DNA from: Verrucomicrobia bacterium UBA3841
GTDB lineage: Bacteria; Verrucomicrobiota; Kiritimatiellia; RFP12; UBA1067
Length of the DNA stretch: 64,000 nucleotides
NCBI GenBank assembly: GCA_002392765.1
Contig: DGHT01000036.1
Span: 1 to 64,000, forward strand
Direction: 5' to 3'
In this document: piece by piece, positions 51,438-59,462 of the stretch
How positions within the stretch are numbered: the stretch's first letter is position 1
How the letters are laid out: each line of letters begins with the position of its first letter
The notes under the pieces: generated by a model
Databases searched by the model: none
Told to the model about the DNA's origin: nothing
The model's input: the letters and a program-made list of their open reading frames with translations, nothing else
Position numbers and translations under genes: made by a program

Positions 51438-53276
51438 ATGAAGAAGAATTGCATGTTTATCGCCTTGGCGCTGCCGGTCGCATGCGCGTTCGCTCTAATG
51501 CAGGAGAACGCGCCTGGCCTTTCTTCCGCATGGCTTTATCCACAGATGGACATGGAGCTTTTCCGCGTCCATCAAATGCGGGACGATGTCCGGCGCGCGG
51601 GTCTCTACGCCTATCATCCGGGCGTGTTGCCGCCGTTGCGCGACAGGGCGGAGTTTCGCCGCGTGTGCGCCGAAGACGACCCGCTGCCTGAGGCGTTCCG
51701 CAGAATTTCCGAAACGCACTACGATGCCGCCGAGGGACGCCGTTATGTGACGGTCGACGGCGGATTGATGGGCGGCGGGGCGATCCGTTCTGCGGAGACG
51801 AACTGGGAGGCGCGGGTCTTTGACGGTAGCTGGCGTCCGGTCGCCGCGTATCCAGACGCGCCGGTGCCTCCGCACCGCGAGCGGCTGCCGGAGGACCGTT
51901 CCTTCTCCGGGCTTGTGGCGACGAACGGCTGGTACGATGCGCTCGCGGAGCAATTCGCGTACATCGAGTGTCGGGCCAATGCAGAGCCGAGGCTCTTCGT
52001 CGGCGAGTCCATCCCCGAGATGCTGGCGGAAAAGCCGGAGGATTTCGAGTATGACGCGACGATGGACGAAGTGTCGGACGACTGCTGGCGGACGCGTCAT
52101 GCGCTTGCATTCCGGTATCTGCGCTTTGCATCCGACGTGACGAACGTCAAAGTCGTGCCTGTCGGACGGCGGCGTCCCGTGAAGGGCCGGATCGTTACGG
52201 ACAACGCCCGATGGCGGAAGATGGCCGAAGTCGGCGAACGGACGCTGGCGCTGTGCTCGAACGACTTCTTGGTGGACGGCATCAAGCGCGACCGCCTGCC
52301 GTGGGGAGGCGATTTGACCGTGTCTCTCATGGCGGATGCATACGTCTATGGCGACGCGGAAATTGCGCGGCGGACGCTCTCGGTCATGGACGCCTACGAA
52401 GGCGATGTCAATGGAATCGTAACGTATTCGATGTGGACGGTTGTCTCGCACGACCTCTACCAGCTTTATTTCGGGGATGCGCAGTTTCTCCGGGACCGCT
52501 GGTGGCGGATCAAGGCGCGCATCGGCGACCTTATGTCCCGCACGGACGAGACCGGTTTTGTCGTGCGCGGTCTCGATTGGGTCTTTATCGACTGGGCGAA
52601 GCCGAAGTCCAATACGGCGCTGCAGGCGATATGGTATGGATCGTTGCAGGCGGCGGCGCGACTGGCGGACCGCGTAGGCGATCCGCAGGCGGACGACTAC
52701 CGCGCATTGGCCGCAAAGGTCCGCGAGAGCCTGAACAATCTTGCGTGGGACGAGGCGCGCGGTCTCTACAGGGCCGACCCTACGGATGCGGCGGTTTTCG
52801 GCCGGCAGGCGAACATCTTTGCGGTGGTCTTCGGCGTGGCCGACGACCGTCAGTCGGCCCTGATCGGCGACGAGCTTGCCCAGGGTCGTCTGCCGCCTGT
52901 CGGGACGCCCTACGTCTTCGGCTGGGAATTGGTGGCGCTGGCGCGGACGGGACATGCAGACGCATTTTTCTTGGGACTCGAGCGGATATTCGGCGGCATG
53001 CTCGACAATGGCGCGACGACGTATTGGGAAAGCTACGACCCGAACGAGACTGGTGATGGGCGATACGCATTCTACGGACGGCCGTGGGCGAAGAGCCTTT
53101 GTCACGTCTGGAGCGCATGGCCGGCATTCATCTTCGTTTCGGAAGGTCTGGGCATCCGGCCTACCGCCGACGGCTGGCGAACATGGTCGCATCGACCCTT
53201 GCCAGGTTGCGGGAACTTGAAAGCTGAGATTCCAACGCCGGACGGGATTCTTCGTTTGGGCGGAGCGAGTAACTGA
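51438..53276 (+). CDS. Exported GH78-like alpha-L-rhamnosidase family protein
   Basis: ATG 51438 begins a signal peptide (KKNCMFIALALPVACAFA). The 612 residues resemble the six-hairpin catalytic domain of GH78 rhamnosidases: FLVDGIKRDRLPWGGDLTVS is the typical catalytic-region block, followed by VSHDLYQLYFGDAQFLRDRW, NTALQAIWYGSLQAAA, and WESYDPNETGDG then PWAKSLCHVWSAWPAF. Accessory N-terminal domains of full GH78 enzymes are short here. The expected product is L-rhamnose. It lies downstream of the palindrome at 51321, with no overlap to neighbours. Confidence 0.72.
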   Translation: MKKNCMFIALALPVACAFALMQENAPGLSSAWLYPQMDMELFRVHQMRDDVRRAGLYAYHPGVLPPLRDRAEFRRVCAEDDPLPEAFRRISETHYDAAEGRRYVTVDGGLMGGGAIRSAETNWEARVFDGSWRPVAAYPDAPVPPHRERLPEDRSFSGLVATNGWYDALAEQFAYIECRANAEPRLFVGESIPEMLAEKPEDFEYDATMDEVSDDCWRTRHALAFRYLRFASDVTNVKVVPVGRRRPVKGRIVTDNARWRKMAEVGERTLALCSNDFLVDGIKRDRLPWGGDLTVSLMADAYVYGDAEIARRTLSVMDAYEGDVNGIVTYSMWTVVSHDLYQLYFGDAQFLRDRWWRIKARIGDLMSRTDETGFVVRGLDWVFIDWAKPKSNTALQAIWYGSLQAAARLADRVGDPQADDYRALAAKVRESLNNLAWDEARGLYRADPTDAAVFGRQANIFAVVFGVADDRQSALIGDELAQGRLPPVGTPYVFGWELVALARTGHADAFFLGLERIFGGMLDNGATTYWESYDPNETGDGRYAFYGRPWAKSLCHVWSAWPAFIFVSEGLGIRPTADGWRTWSHRPLPGCGNLKAEIPTPDGILRLGGASN

Positions 53277-53295
53277 AGAAGGGGGTGCATCGTAA

Positions 53296-54078
53296 ATGAG
53301 AACTATATGTGAAGCAACTCTATCAGCAATGCTTTTGACGGTTTTCTGCGGCGGAACTTTTGGCTTGGAGCATTGTCATCCGGTCGGCGAACGGGGAACT
53401 GGGAACGGGGAATTGACGGTGTCGCCTGGCGGGATGTCTCCGAGGGAAGCACTTCTCGCAATCCGCGCGGCGAAGGCGAAAGGGAATACCGGCGCATGGA
53501 CTGTCCGTGTGGAACGCGGAGCCTATTTCCTCGCAGAGCCGCTTGTTTTCACGCCAGCGGATTCCGGAACGCCCGAAGCGCCTGTACGCTGGGTCGGCGA
53601 AGACGGCAAGGCGGCGTTCGTCGGCGGGGAGCGGGTCAAAGGATGGCGAGACGAGGGCAATGGCTTGTGGTCGGCACCTGTTCCGAAGGATGCGGAAGGG
53701 AATCCAGTATGGTTCGAGCAGCTGTGGGTAAACGGACGCCGTGCGGAGCGTGCCCGCGCGCCGAACGCTGTTCCGGACGATCCAGCCGCTGGCTGTATGA
53801 AGCTCTGCGAAGCGACGGAGAGCGTTGTCACGAATGCGGTGGACGGGTCGGTGGCGTACATCCAGCGCATCGCTTCCACCAATGCGGCGATGTCCAAGTT
53901 GGAGAACACCCTCCCCGCGCCGCTCAAAGCCGCATACGACGGTCTGGAAGTGGAATTTTCAGCCGCCGGGACGGCGGCTTTCCCAGTCAATAACGGGCGA
54001 GACGCCACCCCTGCTAGGGCATCGCGAACGCGACTCGCCTTCGGCTCGGGGGATATGTTCCCCCAGTGTGGTCCCTAA
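53296..54078 (+). pseudogene. Truncated beta-helix gene fused to a duplicated MBL-gene 3' end
   Basis: The frame codes 260 residues. The first about 200 look like the N-terminus of a secreted right-handed beta-helix protein (signal peptide, MSPREALLAIRAAKAKG, VRVERGAYFLAEPLVF, WFEQLWVNGRRAERARAPN), with a GERGTGNGE insertion coded by a GGGAAC repeat (53393-53415). At 53888 the sequence switches to the copied end of the exported MBL gene (LENTLPAPLKAAYDGLEVEF) and then to repeat DNA. No beta-helix core remains, so it is a truncated, recombined gene that is probably inactive. Confidence 0.7.
53393..53415. repeat. GGGAAC repeat inside the truncated beta-helix gene
   Basis: Three GGGGAAY/GGGAAC-type units (ACGGGGAACTGGGAACGGGG) code GERGTGNGE without breaking the frame. 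It is related to the palindrome at 43936-43987. Confidence 0.6.
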
Positions 54079-54327
54079 CTGGGAAAGCACCCCTGCCAGG
54101 GCATCCGCGTTGCGGACAACCTTCGGTTGGGGAATATGGTATCCTGCTGGCGATATCAAGGAGATGCGGCATCCTGCCGCGTCCCTTTGCAAAACCGGCT
54201 TGTTTGTCTCACGCAAAGTACGCAAAGTTCGCAAAGCAACCATAGAAAAGAAACTTTGCGCGCTTCGCGAACTTGGCGTGAAATATATTCGGATGGCAAA
54301 TACCTCTAATGACAACAATCCCACAAT
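53888..54327. repeat. Segmental duplication, copy 2, interrupted by family B repeats
   Basis: 53888-53963 matches 31475-31550, and 54149-54327 matches 31562-31740 over 179 bases with only a handful of differences. Between them are two reverse-oriented family B palindromic copies (53992-54066 long form and 54077-54139 partial). The second block includes a family A element (54209-54281). Confidence 0.9.
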
Positions 54328-54371
54328 CTCATAATTTCATAAACGAGCGGGACGGTCGGCTTTCCCAGTTA

Positions 54372-54412
54372 CCTCTTTCCTCGCAACGGGCGAGACGCCC
54401 GTTCCCCCAGTT
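54372..54412. repeat. Short-form family B palindrome, intergenic
   Basis: In reverse orientation it repeats the short unit seen in the PfkB gene. The core is a perfect 8-bp hairpin AACGGGCG AGA CGCCCGTT, flanked by CCCCCAGTT and CCTCTTTCCTC. Confidence 0.85.
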
Positions 54413-54457
54413 ATTCACGGAGCGGGACCTTACAACTCCTTGGAAGCCGCAATTTCA

Positions 54458-54472
54458 CATTTTACACTTTAT
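54458..54472. repeat. Left 15-base inverted repeat flanking the ribokinase gene
   Basis: CATTTTACACTTTAT, whose exact reverse complement is at 55492-55506, just after the ribokinase stop. TATAAT at 54479-54484 lies directly inside it and probably starts ribokinase transcription. Confidence 0.8.
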
Positions 54473-54551
54473 TTGTGGTATAATATAATGTGGAAGCGCA
54501 CGTATTCGCGTTCGTCGCGCTGTAGACGGCTTGAAAGGAGGAATCAAGACA

Positions 54552-55481
54552 ATGACGAAACCATCGAAGAAAATCGTAGTGCTGGGTTCGACCAACACAG
54601 ACATGGTGATCGCCGGCAAGCGCATCCCCGTTCCGGGCGAGACAGTGAGCGGCGGAAAATTCATGATGAACCCGGGCGGCAAGGGAGCAAACCAGGCCGT
54701 CGCCGTTGCGCGGCTCTCGGCGAAGCGCGGACAGTGTACGTTCATCGCAAAAGTCGGTGACGACATCTTCGGCCGCGAGACTGCGGCAAGGATGAAGAAG
54801 GACGGCATAGCGGCGCATCTCGTCATCGACCGCAAGGAGCAGTCGGGTACGGCGCTCATACTCGTTGACGCGAAGGGGCAGAACGTAATATCCGTCGCGC
54901 TCGGCGCCAACGGCACGCTTTCGCCGAAAGACGTAGAGCCGTTCAGGAAGGATATAGAGGGCGCGGCGGCGCTCGTCATGCAGCTTGAGACCCCTGTCGA
55001 GACGGTCTTGTGGGCGGCGAAGGTCGCGCACGACAAAGGCGTGACGGTGATACTGAACCCGGCCCCGGCGGGGAAACTTCCGAAGTCGCTCTATCCGCTC
55101 GTGGACTGGATCACGCCGAACGAGACCGAGGCGGAGCTGCTGACCGGCGTGAAGGTGTCAGATGCCGCGAGCGCGGCCAAGGCGGTGAAAGTCCTGAAGA
55201 AGCGCGGCGTCGGGCATGTCGTCATCACCATGGGCACGAAAGGCTGCTGGTGCGGCGATTGCGGAAAGCTGTTTCCAGCTCTCAAGGTGAAGGCGGTCGA
55301 CTGCGTTGCGGCCGGGGACACGTTCAACGGCGCGTTTTCCGTCGCGCTCGCGGAAGGCAAGTCGTGTGCGGAGGCGATAGATTTCGCGCAGAAAGCCGCA
55401 GCGATCGCCGTCACCCGCCCGGGGGCTCAGTCGTCCGTGCCGTACCGGAAGGAAATTGTTAAATTGAGGGAACAGGGATGA
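54552..55481 (+). CDS. rbsK: Ribokinase
   Basis: ATG 54552 is chosen because GAAAGGAGG stands 11 bases upstream; an in-frame TTG at 54531 is less likely. The 309 residues are a complete ribokinase: LGSTNTDMVI, MNPGGKGANQAVAVARL, a LNPAPAG segment, TPNETEAELLTG, and the catalytic DCVAAGDTFNGAF with the base Asp. It phosphorylates ribose to ribose-5-phosphate. The following gene encodes a nucleoside-hydrolase/histidine-kinase fusion, so ribose freed from nucleosides may be the substrate. A 15-base inverted repeat flanks the gene. Confidence 0.93.
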   Translation: MTKPSKKIVVLGSTNTDMVIAGKRIPVPGETVSGGKFMMNPGGKGANQAVAVARLSAKRGQCTFIAKVGDDIFGRETAARMKKDGIAAHLVIDRKEQSGTALILVDAKGQNVISVALGANGTLSPKDVEPFRKDIEGAAALVMQLETPVETVLWAAKVAHDKGVTVILNPAPAGKLPKSLYPLVDWITPNETEAELLTGVKVSDAASAAKAVKVLKKRGVGHVVITMGTKGCWCGDCGKLFPALKVKAVDCVAAGDTFNGAFSVALAEGKSCAEAIDFAQKAAAIAVTRPGAQSSVPYRKEIVKLREQG

Positions 55482-55491
55482 GGGAACAGGG

Positions 55492-55506
55492 ATAAAGTGT
55501 AAAATG
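55492..55506. repeat. Right 15-base inverted repeat flanking the ribokinase gene
   Basis: ATAAAGTGTAAAATG, an exact reverse complement of 54458-54472. GGGAACAGGGATGA units lie between it and the ribokinase stop. Confidence 0.8.
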
Positions 55507-55521
55507 TAAAGAGTAAAATAT

Positions 55522-58500
55522 ATGAAGAAAACAATTGTCGCGCTTGCATGCGCCATGTCCACGTGGGTCGCTGCTTCCGAGCCGGTCAAAGTCATTTTCG
55601 ACACCGATATGATTACCGACTTCGACGATGTCGGCGCGCTCGCGTGCCTGCACGCGCTCGCCGACGCTGGCGAGTGCGAGATACTCGCTACGGTCAGCGC
55701 GACGCGCGGCAATGCGTCGGTAGGCGCGATCGAGGTGATCAACCGCTACTACGGGCGCGGCGATCTGCCTGTTGGAGCGCCGAAGGGCATGGGGGTGATC
55801 GGCGAAAAAGCCGGCGCGACGGAGAAGGTCCGCCCGGACGCGCCGCTCGGAGAACGGACCGGCAACGACGGCGGCCACTACAAGTACCGAAAGCTGCTCC
55901 AGGACTATCCAGGGTGGTACCGGTACGCCGATGCCGACGACGCGCCCGACGCGAATGAAGTCTATCGCCGCGTTCTCGCCGCGCAGCCGGATCGCAGCGT
56001 GACGATATGTTCCGTTGGCTTTCTCACGAACCTGCGCAGACTTCTCGAAACGGAGCCGGACGCGATTTCGCCGCTCAGCGGCAGGGAACTTGTCGAGCGG
56101 AAAGTCAGGCTCTGGGTCGCCATGGCATGTAAATATCCGACAGGCAAGGAATACAATTCGAAATGGGATGCCGAATCCTCGCGCATCGTACTGGAGAGCT
56201 GGCCGACGCCAGCCGTATTCACCGATTTCGAATATGGCAAAGACTGCTTTGCGGGACGGGCGATCGCTGAGACGCCAGACCCCGGTCCGGGGCGCAATCC
56301 CGTCCGCGACGTGTTCGCAGGCAACATCCCATCGCGCGATGAGATTGCAAGCGACCCGGCAAAATGGCTCCGCCGCTCGTTCGGCGCCGGCGGGCGCAGC
56401 GCATGGGACGAGACGGCGGTGCTGATAGCGGTGCGCGGCACGGAGCCGTATTTCAACGTTGAACGCGGCGCATACCGCATGGTCGGCGACGACGGCACGG
56501 ACGAGTGGGTCCCCGACGCGCAGCGCGGTCCTCATCTCCGCGTCACGGAAAAGCTGTCCAAGGCGAAAGTCGCCGCCGTTATCGACGATCTGATCCTGCG
56601 CGGACCGCGCGAGGGCGCGTCTCCCCGGGCGTCTGACGAGGCGCAGCCGGCGATATCGCAGGCTGCGGCGGCGGATGTCGCCTCTCTTCGCCAGGCGGTG
56701 TGGAACGAGGCGAGCGACGGCGGCTCGTTTTCCGTGACATGCACTGTCACCGCCGTGATACATGCGGATCAGCGGCATACTTCCTATTGGGTGGCGGACG
56801 ATACGGGCTACGGATACATGCGCGCGACAAATTCCCTCGATGTCGCGCCGGGCGACCGCATTGTCGCGCAAGGGCATATCGGGATGGACGGCTTCGACTG
56901 GCGGCGGGCGTTCATGGAAGGCGCGGTGCGGCTTGGCCGCGGCGAAGTTCCCCCGCCGGTGCCTGTGTCGCCCGAGCAACTCGGCGACGAGTCTTTTGAC
57001 GGACGGATCGTCATCATGAGGGGTATCGTGACCGACATAGTCCACGATGAAATCGATCCCGCCTGGCGCTTCCTCCTGATGCGTACCGGCTCCGCGCCGT
57101 TTTTCGCGGCGGTCTGTTCGGACGACGACGAGGCGTTCGGACGGCTGCTCGGCGCGGAGATTGCGGCCAAAGGCGTGGCGACCGTCCTGCCGGACGGCGG
57201 CAAGCGGAAGTTCCAGACGCCGCAGCTCACGGTCGCGGGCGTGGACGACATCACCGTGGAAACGCCCCCGGCGGAGGATCCGCTGGACGCCCCTCGCATT
57301 CCGTCCTATCCGCAGAAGACCCTCGAGGGACTGCGCTACAAGTCGGTGTCGGCGCTTTCGCGGATGGGCATGAGAAGCGTCGTCGGAAATATCATAGCCG
57401 TGTACGACGGCGCCAGGCGGATGCTGCTGAAGACGTCCGACGGGCAGATAGTCGGCGCGCATCTGCGAAAGCCGACCGACATGGAATTCGGGGATTGCGT
57501 CGCGGTGGCGGGCTTCCCCGAGACCGACCTTTTCATCATCACTCTCGACAAAGCGATATGCCGCCGCGAGCCGGGGGATCGTATCGCGTACGACCCGCCG
57601 CAAACGCTTCCTGAGAATTTCGCGATGGAGGTTGTCCTGCGCGACATCTGCGCGCATGGCGGCGCCGTGCGGATACGCGGGCGCGTCGACGAAATGGATG
57701 TCGACGGGAGGGCGTTCGAAGTGCGGCACGGCGGACACTTGATACGCGTCGACTTCGGCGCAGTCGCGCCGCATGTGGATGCGGTTGAACCCGGCAGTCT
57801 CGTCGAAGTCGCCGGCACTTGCGTTCGCAACACGAGCGCCGATGCATCCGGCGGCTTTACGCGTACGGCGGGATTCACCGTCGTCCCCCGGACTCCGGAG
57901 GATATGCGGATTGTCGCCGGGCCCCCGTGGTGGACGGTAGGGCGGATGCTCGCGGTCGTCCTGGTCCTCGCCGCGGCGCTCGCGCTCGCGGCTGCCTGGA
58001 ACATCACTCTGCGCCGTCTCGCGGAACGCCGCGGAAGGCTTCTTTACAAGTCGAAACTGGAATCCGCCGCCGCCGATCTCCGGGTGGAGGAACGCACACG
58101 CCTCGCCGTGGAACTGCACGACTCGATAGCGCAGACTCTCACCGGCGTTTCTTTCCAGATCGACGCAGCGGAGCGGACTTTGCCCCGGGATGCGGCAGAA
58201 CCGGCCGGCTACATAGACGCCGCGCGGAAGGCGCTCCTTTCGTGCCGCGAGGAGCTGAGACGCTGCCTGTGGGACCTCAGGAGCGAAACGCTCGCCGAAC
58301 CTGATCTCCAGAATGCGATAGAGAAGACGGTCAGACCGCATATCGGCGGCACGGACGTGACGATACGATTCCATGCAAGCCGCCGCCTCATCCCGGATGT
58401 CATTGCGCACAACGTGCTTTCGATCATCCGCGAACTTTGCGTAAACGCGGTGAAGCACGGCAGCGCGCGCAAGATTCGCATAGCGGGCGAACTCAAGGAC

Positions 58501-58686
58501 GGGATGATCCGGTTCGTCGTCAGGGACGACGGTTGCGGATTCGATGTCGAAAACCGTCCAACGCCTATGCAGGGGCATTTCGGTCTCCAGGGGATAAAGG
58601 AGCGGACGCGGCGTTTGCACGGGACGCTTGAACTGGAAAGCAAGGTCGGCGGGGGAACTGCCGCGACAGTGGAGATTCCGCTATGA
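55522..58686 (+). CDS. Hybrid histidine kinase with nucleoside-hydrolase-like sensor domain
   Basis: One 1054-residue frame has a signal peptide (about 1-19), then a nucleoside-hydrolase-type domain. Its calcium site is intact: VIFDTDMITDFDDVGAL (D27, D29, D35, D36), FLTNLRRLLE, and SAWDETAVLIAVRG with a late Asp. Several beta/OB-like modules follow (about 395-795; SFSVTCTVTAVIHADQRHTS, FDGRIVIMRGIVTDIV, GAVRIRGRVDEMDVDG). A membrane helix is near 802-828 (LAVVLVLAAALALAAAW). The HisKA_3 domain has H866 in LAVELHDSIAQTLTG, and the HATPase has ELCVNAVKHG, DDGCGF and GLQGIKERTRRL. It overlaps its response-regulator gene by 4 bases. Nucleoside sensing is inferred; an enzyme role is possible too. 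Confidence 0.85.
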   Translation: MKKTIVALACAMSTWVAASEPVKVIFDTDMITDFDDVGALACLHALADAGECEILATVSATRGNASVGAIEVINRYYGRGDLPVGAPKGMGVIGEKAGATEKVRPDAPLGERTGNDGGHYKYRKLLQDYPGWYRYADADDAPDANEVYRRVLAAQPDRSVTICSVGFLTNLRRLLETEPDAISPLSGRELVERKVRLWVAMACKYPTGKEYNSKWDAESSRIVLESWPTPAVFTDFEYGKDCFAGRAIAETPDPGPGRNPVRDVFAGNIPSRDEIASDPAKWLRRSFGAGGRSAWDETAVLIAVRGTEPYFNVERGAYRMVGDDGTDEWVPDAQRGPHLRVTEKLSKAKVAAVIDDLILRGPREGASPRASDEAQPAISQAAAADVASLRQAVWNEASDGGSFSVTCTVTAVIHADQRHTSYWVADDTGYGYMRATNSLDVAPGDRIVAQGHIGMDGFDWRRAFMEGAVRLGRGEVPPPVPVSPEQLGDESFDGRIVIMRGIVTDIVHDEIDPAWRFLLMRTGSAPFFAAVCSDDDEAFGRLLGAEIAAKGVATVLPDGGKRKFQTPQLTVAGVDDITVETPPAEDPLDAPRIPSYPQKTLEGLRYKSVSALSRMGMRSVVGNIIAVYDGARRMLLKTSDGQIVGAHLRKPTDMEFGDCVAVAGFPETDLFIITLDKAICRREPGDRIAYDPPQTLPENFAMEVVLRDICAHGGAVRIRGRVDEMDVDGRAFEVRHGGHLIRVDFGAVAPHVDAVEPGSLVEVAGTCVRNTSADASGGFTRTAGFTVVPRTPEDMRIVAGPPWWTVGRMLAVVLVLAAALALAAAWNITLRRLAERRGRLLYKSKLESAAADLRVEERTRLAVELHDSIAQTLTGVSFQIDAAERTLPRDAAEPAGYIDAARKALLSCREELRRCLWDLRSETLAEPDLQNAIEKTVRPHIGGTDVTIRFHASRRLIPDVIAHNVLSIIRELCVNAVKHGSARKIRIAGELKDGMIRFVVRDDGCGFDVENRPTPMQGHFGLQGIKERTRRLHGTLELESKVGGGTAATVEIPL

Positions 58687-59303
58687 AGAAGATCCGCGTT
58701 ATGATCGTCGACGACCATTCGGTCGTGAGGATGGGCCTTACGGCGATATTGAATCTTGAAAAGGACCTCGTCGTGTGCGGCACGGCGGAAAGCGGCGCGG
58801 AAGCCGCGGATGCCGCGCTGCGCTTCAAGCCGGACGTGATTGTAATGGATCTCATGATGCCTGACATGGACGGCGCGGAGGCGACGGCGGCCATCCGCAA
58901 AACCCTCCCCGATGCGAAGATACTGATACTTACGACATTCGGTACTTCGGGGGAACTTTCGCGCGCGGTCTCCGCCGGCGCGACCGGCGCGGTGACGAAG
59001 AACATAGCGAACGCCGAACTCGTCGCCGCCATCCACGACACGGCGGAAGGGCGGCCTCACTTCTCGCCGGAAATCCGCCAGGCGCTGGACGACGCGGCCG
59101 CGCTGCCGGATTTCACGCGCCGCCAGCTGGAAGTCCTCAAGTCAATAACGCGCGGACTTTCCAACGACGACATCGCCCGGCAGCTGGGACTCTCCAAAAC
59201 GCGCATCAAGCAGCATCTTAACGAGATTTACGACAAACTCGGCGCGGCGAATCGCGCCGAGGCCGTAGCGATCGCCATGCGCCTGCCGGGTTTCGACGCG
59301 TAA
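58683..59303 (+). CDS. NarL/LuxR-type response regulator
   Basis: The 206 residues have a receiver domain (IVDDHSVVRMGL, phospho-acceptor D56 in VIVMDLMMPDMDG, Lys in VTKN) and a LuxR helix-turn-helix (FTRRQLEVLKSITRGLSNDD, IARQLGLSKTRIKQHLNEIY). ATG 58683 overlaps the kinase stop (ATGA), making this the cognate regulator. It probably controls ribokinase, glycan genes or the large secreted protein downstream. Targets are unknown. Confidence 0.93.
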   Translation: MKKIRVMIVDDHSVVRMGLTAILNLEKDLVVCGTAESGAEAADAALRFKPDVIVMDLMMPDMDGAEATAAIRKTLPDAKILILTTFGTSGELSRAVSAGATGAVTKNIANAELVAAIHDTAEGRPHFSPEIRQALDDAAALPDFTRRQLEVLKSITRGLSNDDIARQLGLSKTRIKQHLNEIYDKLGAANRAEAVAIAMRLPGFDA

Positions 59304-59349
59304 CGGCGAAGGCCACCCCTGTTTCCCCTCGTCCCCTGCCGCCGCAACC

Positions 59350-59394
59350 TGTCCTTTAGGACAGATTGCCGGATTGCGCCATCGGTGGTATAAT
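59350..59394 (+). promoter_or_regulatory. Palindrome and -10 box before the giant secreted protein
   Basis: A palindrome TGTCC TTTA GGACA (59350-59363) precedes TATAAT (59389-59394) by 25 bases, so it overlaps the -35 region. It resembles the palindrome at 31777-31792 (TGTC ATA GGACA). The leader is about 68 bases to ATG 59463. Confidence 0.5.
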
Positions 59395-59462
59395 GACTAT
59401 GAGATTCTCAATTGGAAAACCAGTTGGGAAAACACTTCATGTCCATCAAAAGAGGGTTCGTA

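Noticed and set aside
55459..58620. A very long open frame on the minus strand opposite the histidine kinase
   Set aside because: It mirrors GC-rich third positions of the real plus-strand gene, has no recognisable domains and is Arg-rich.
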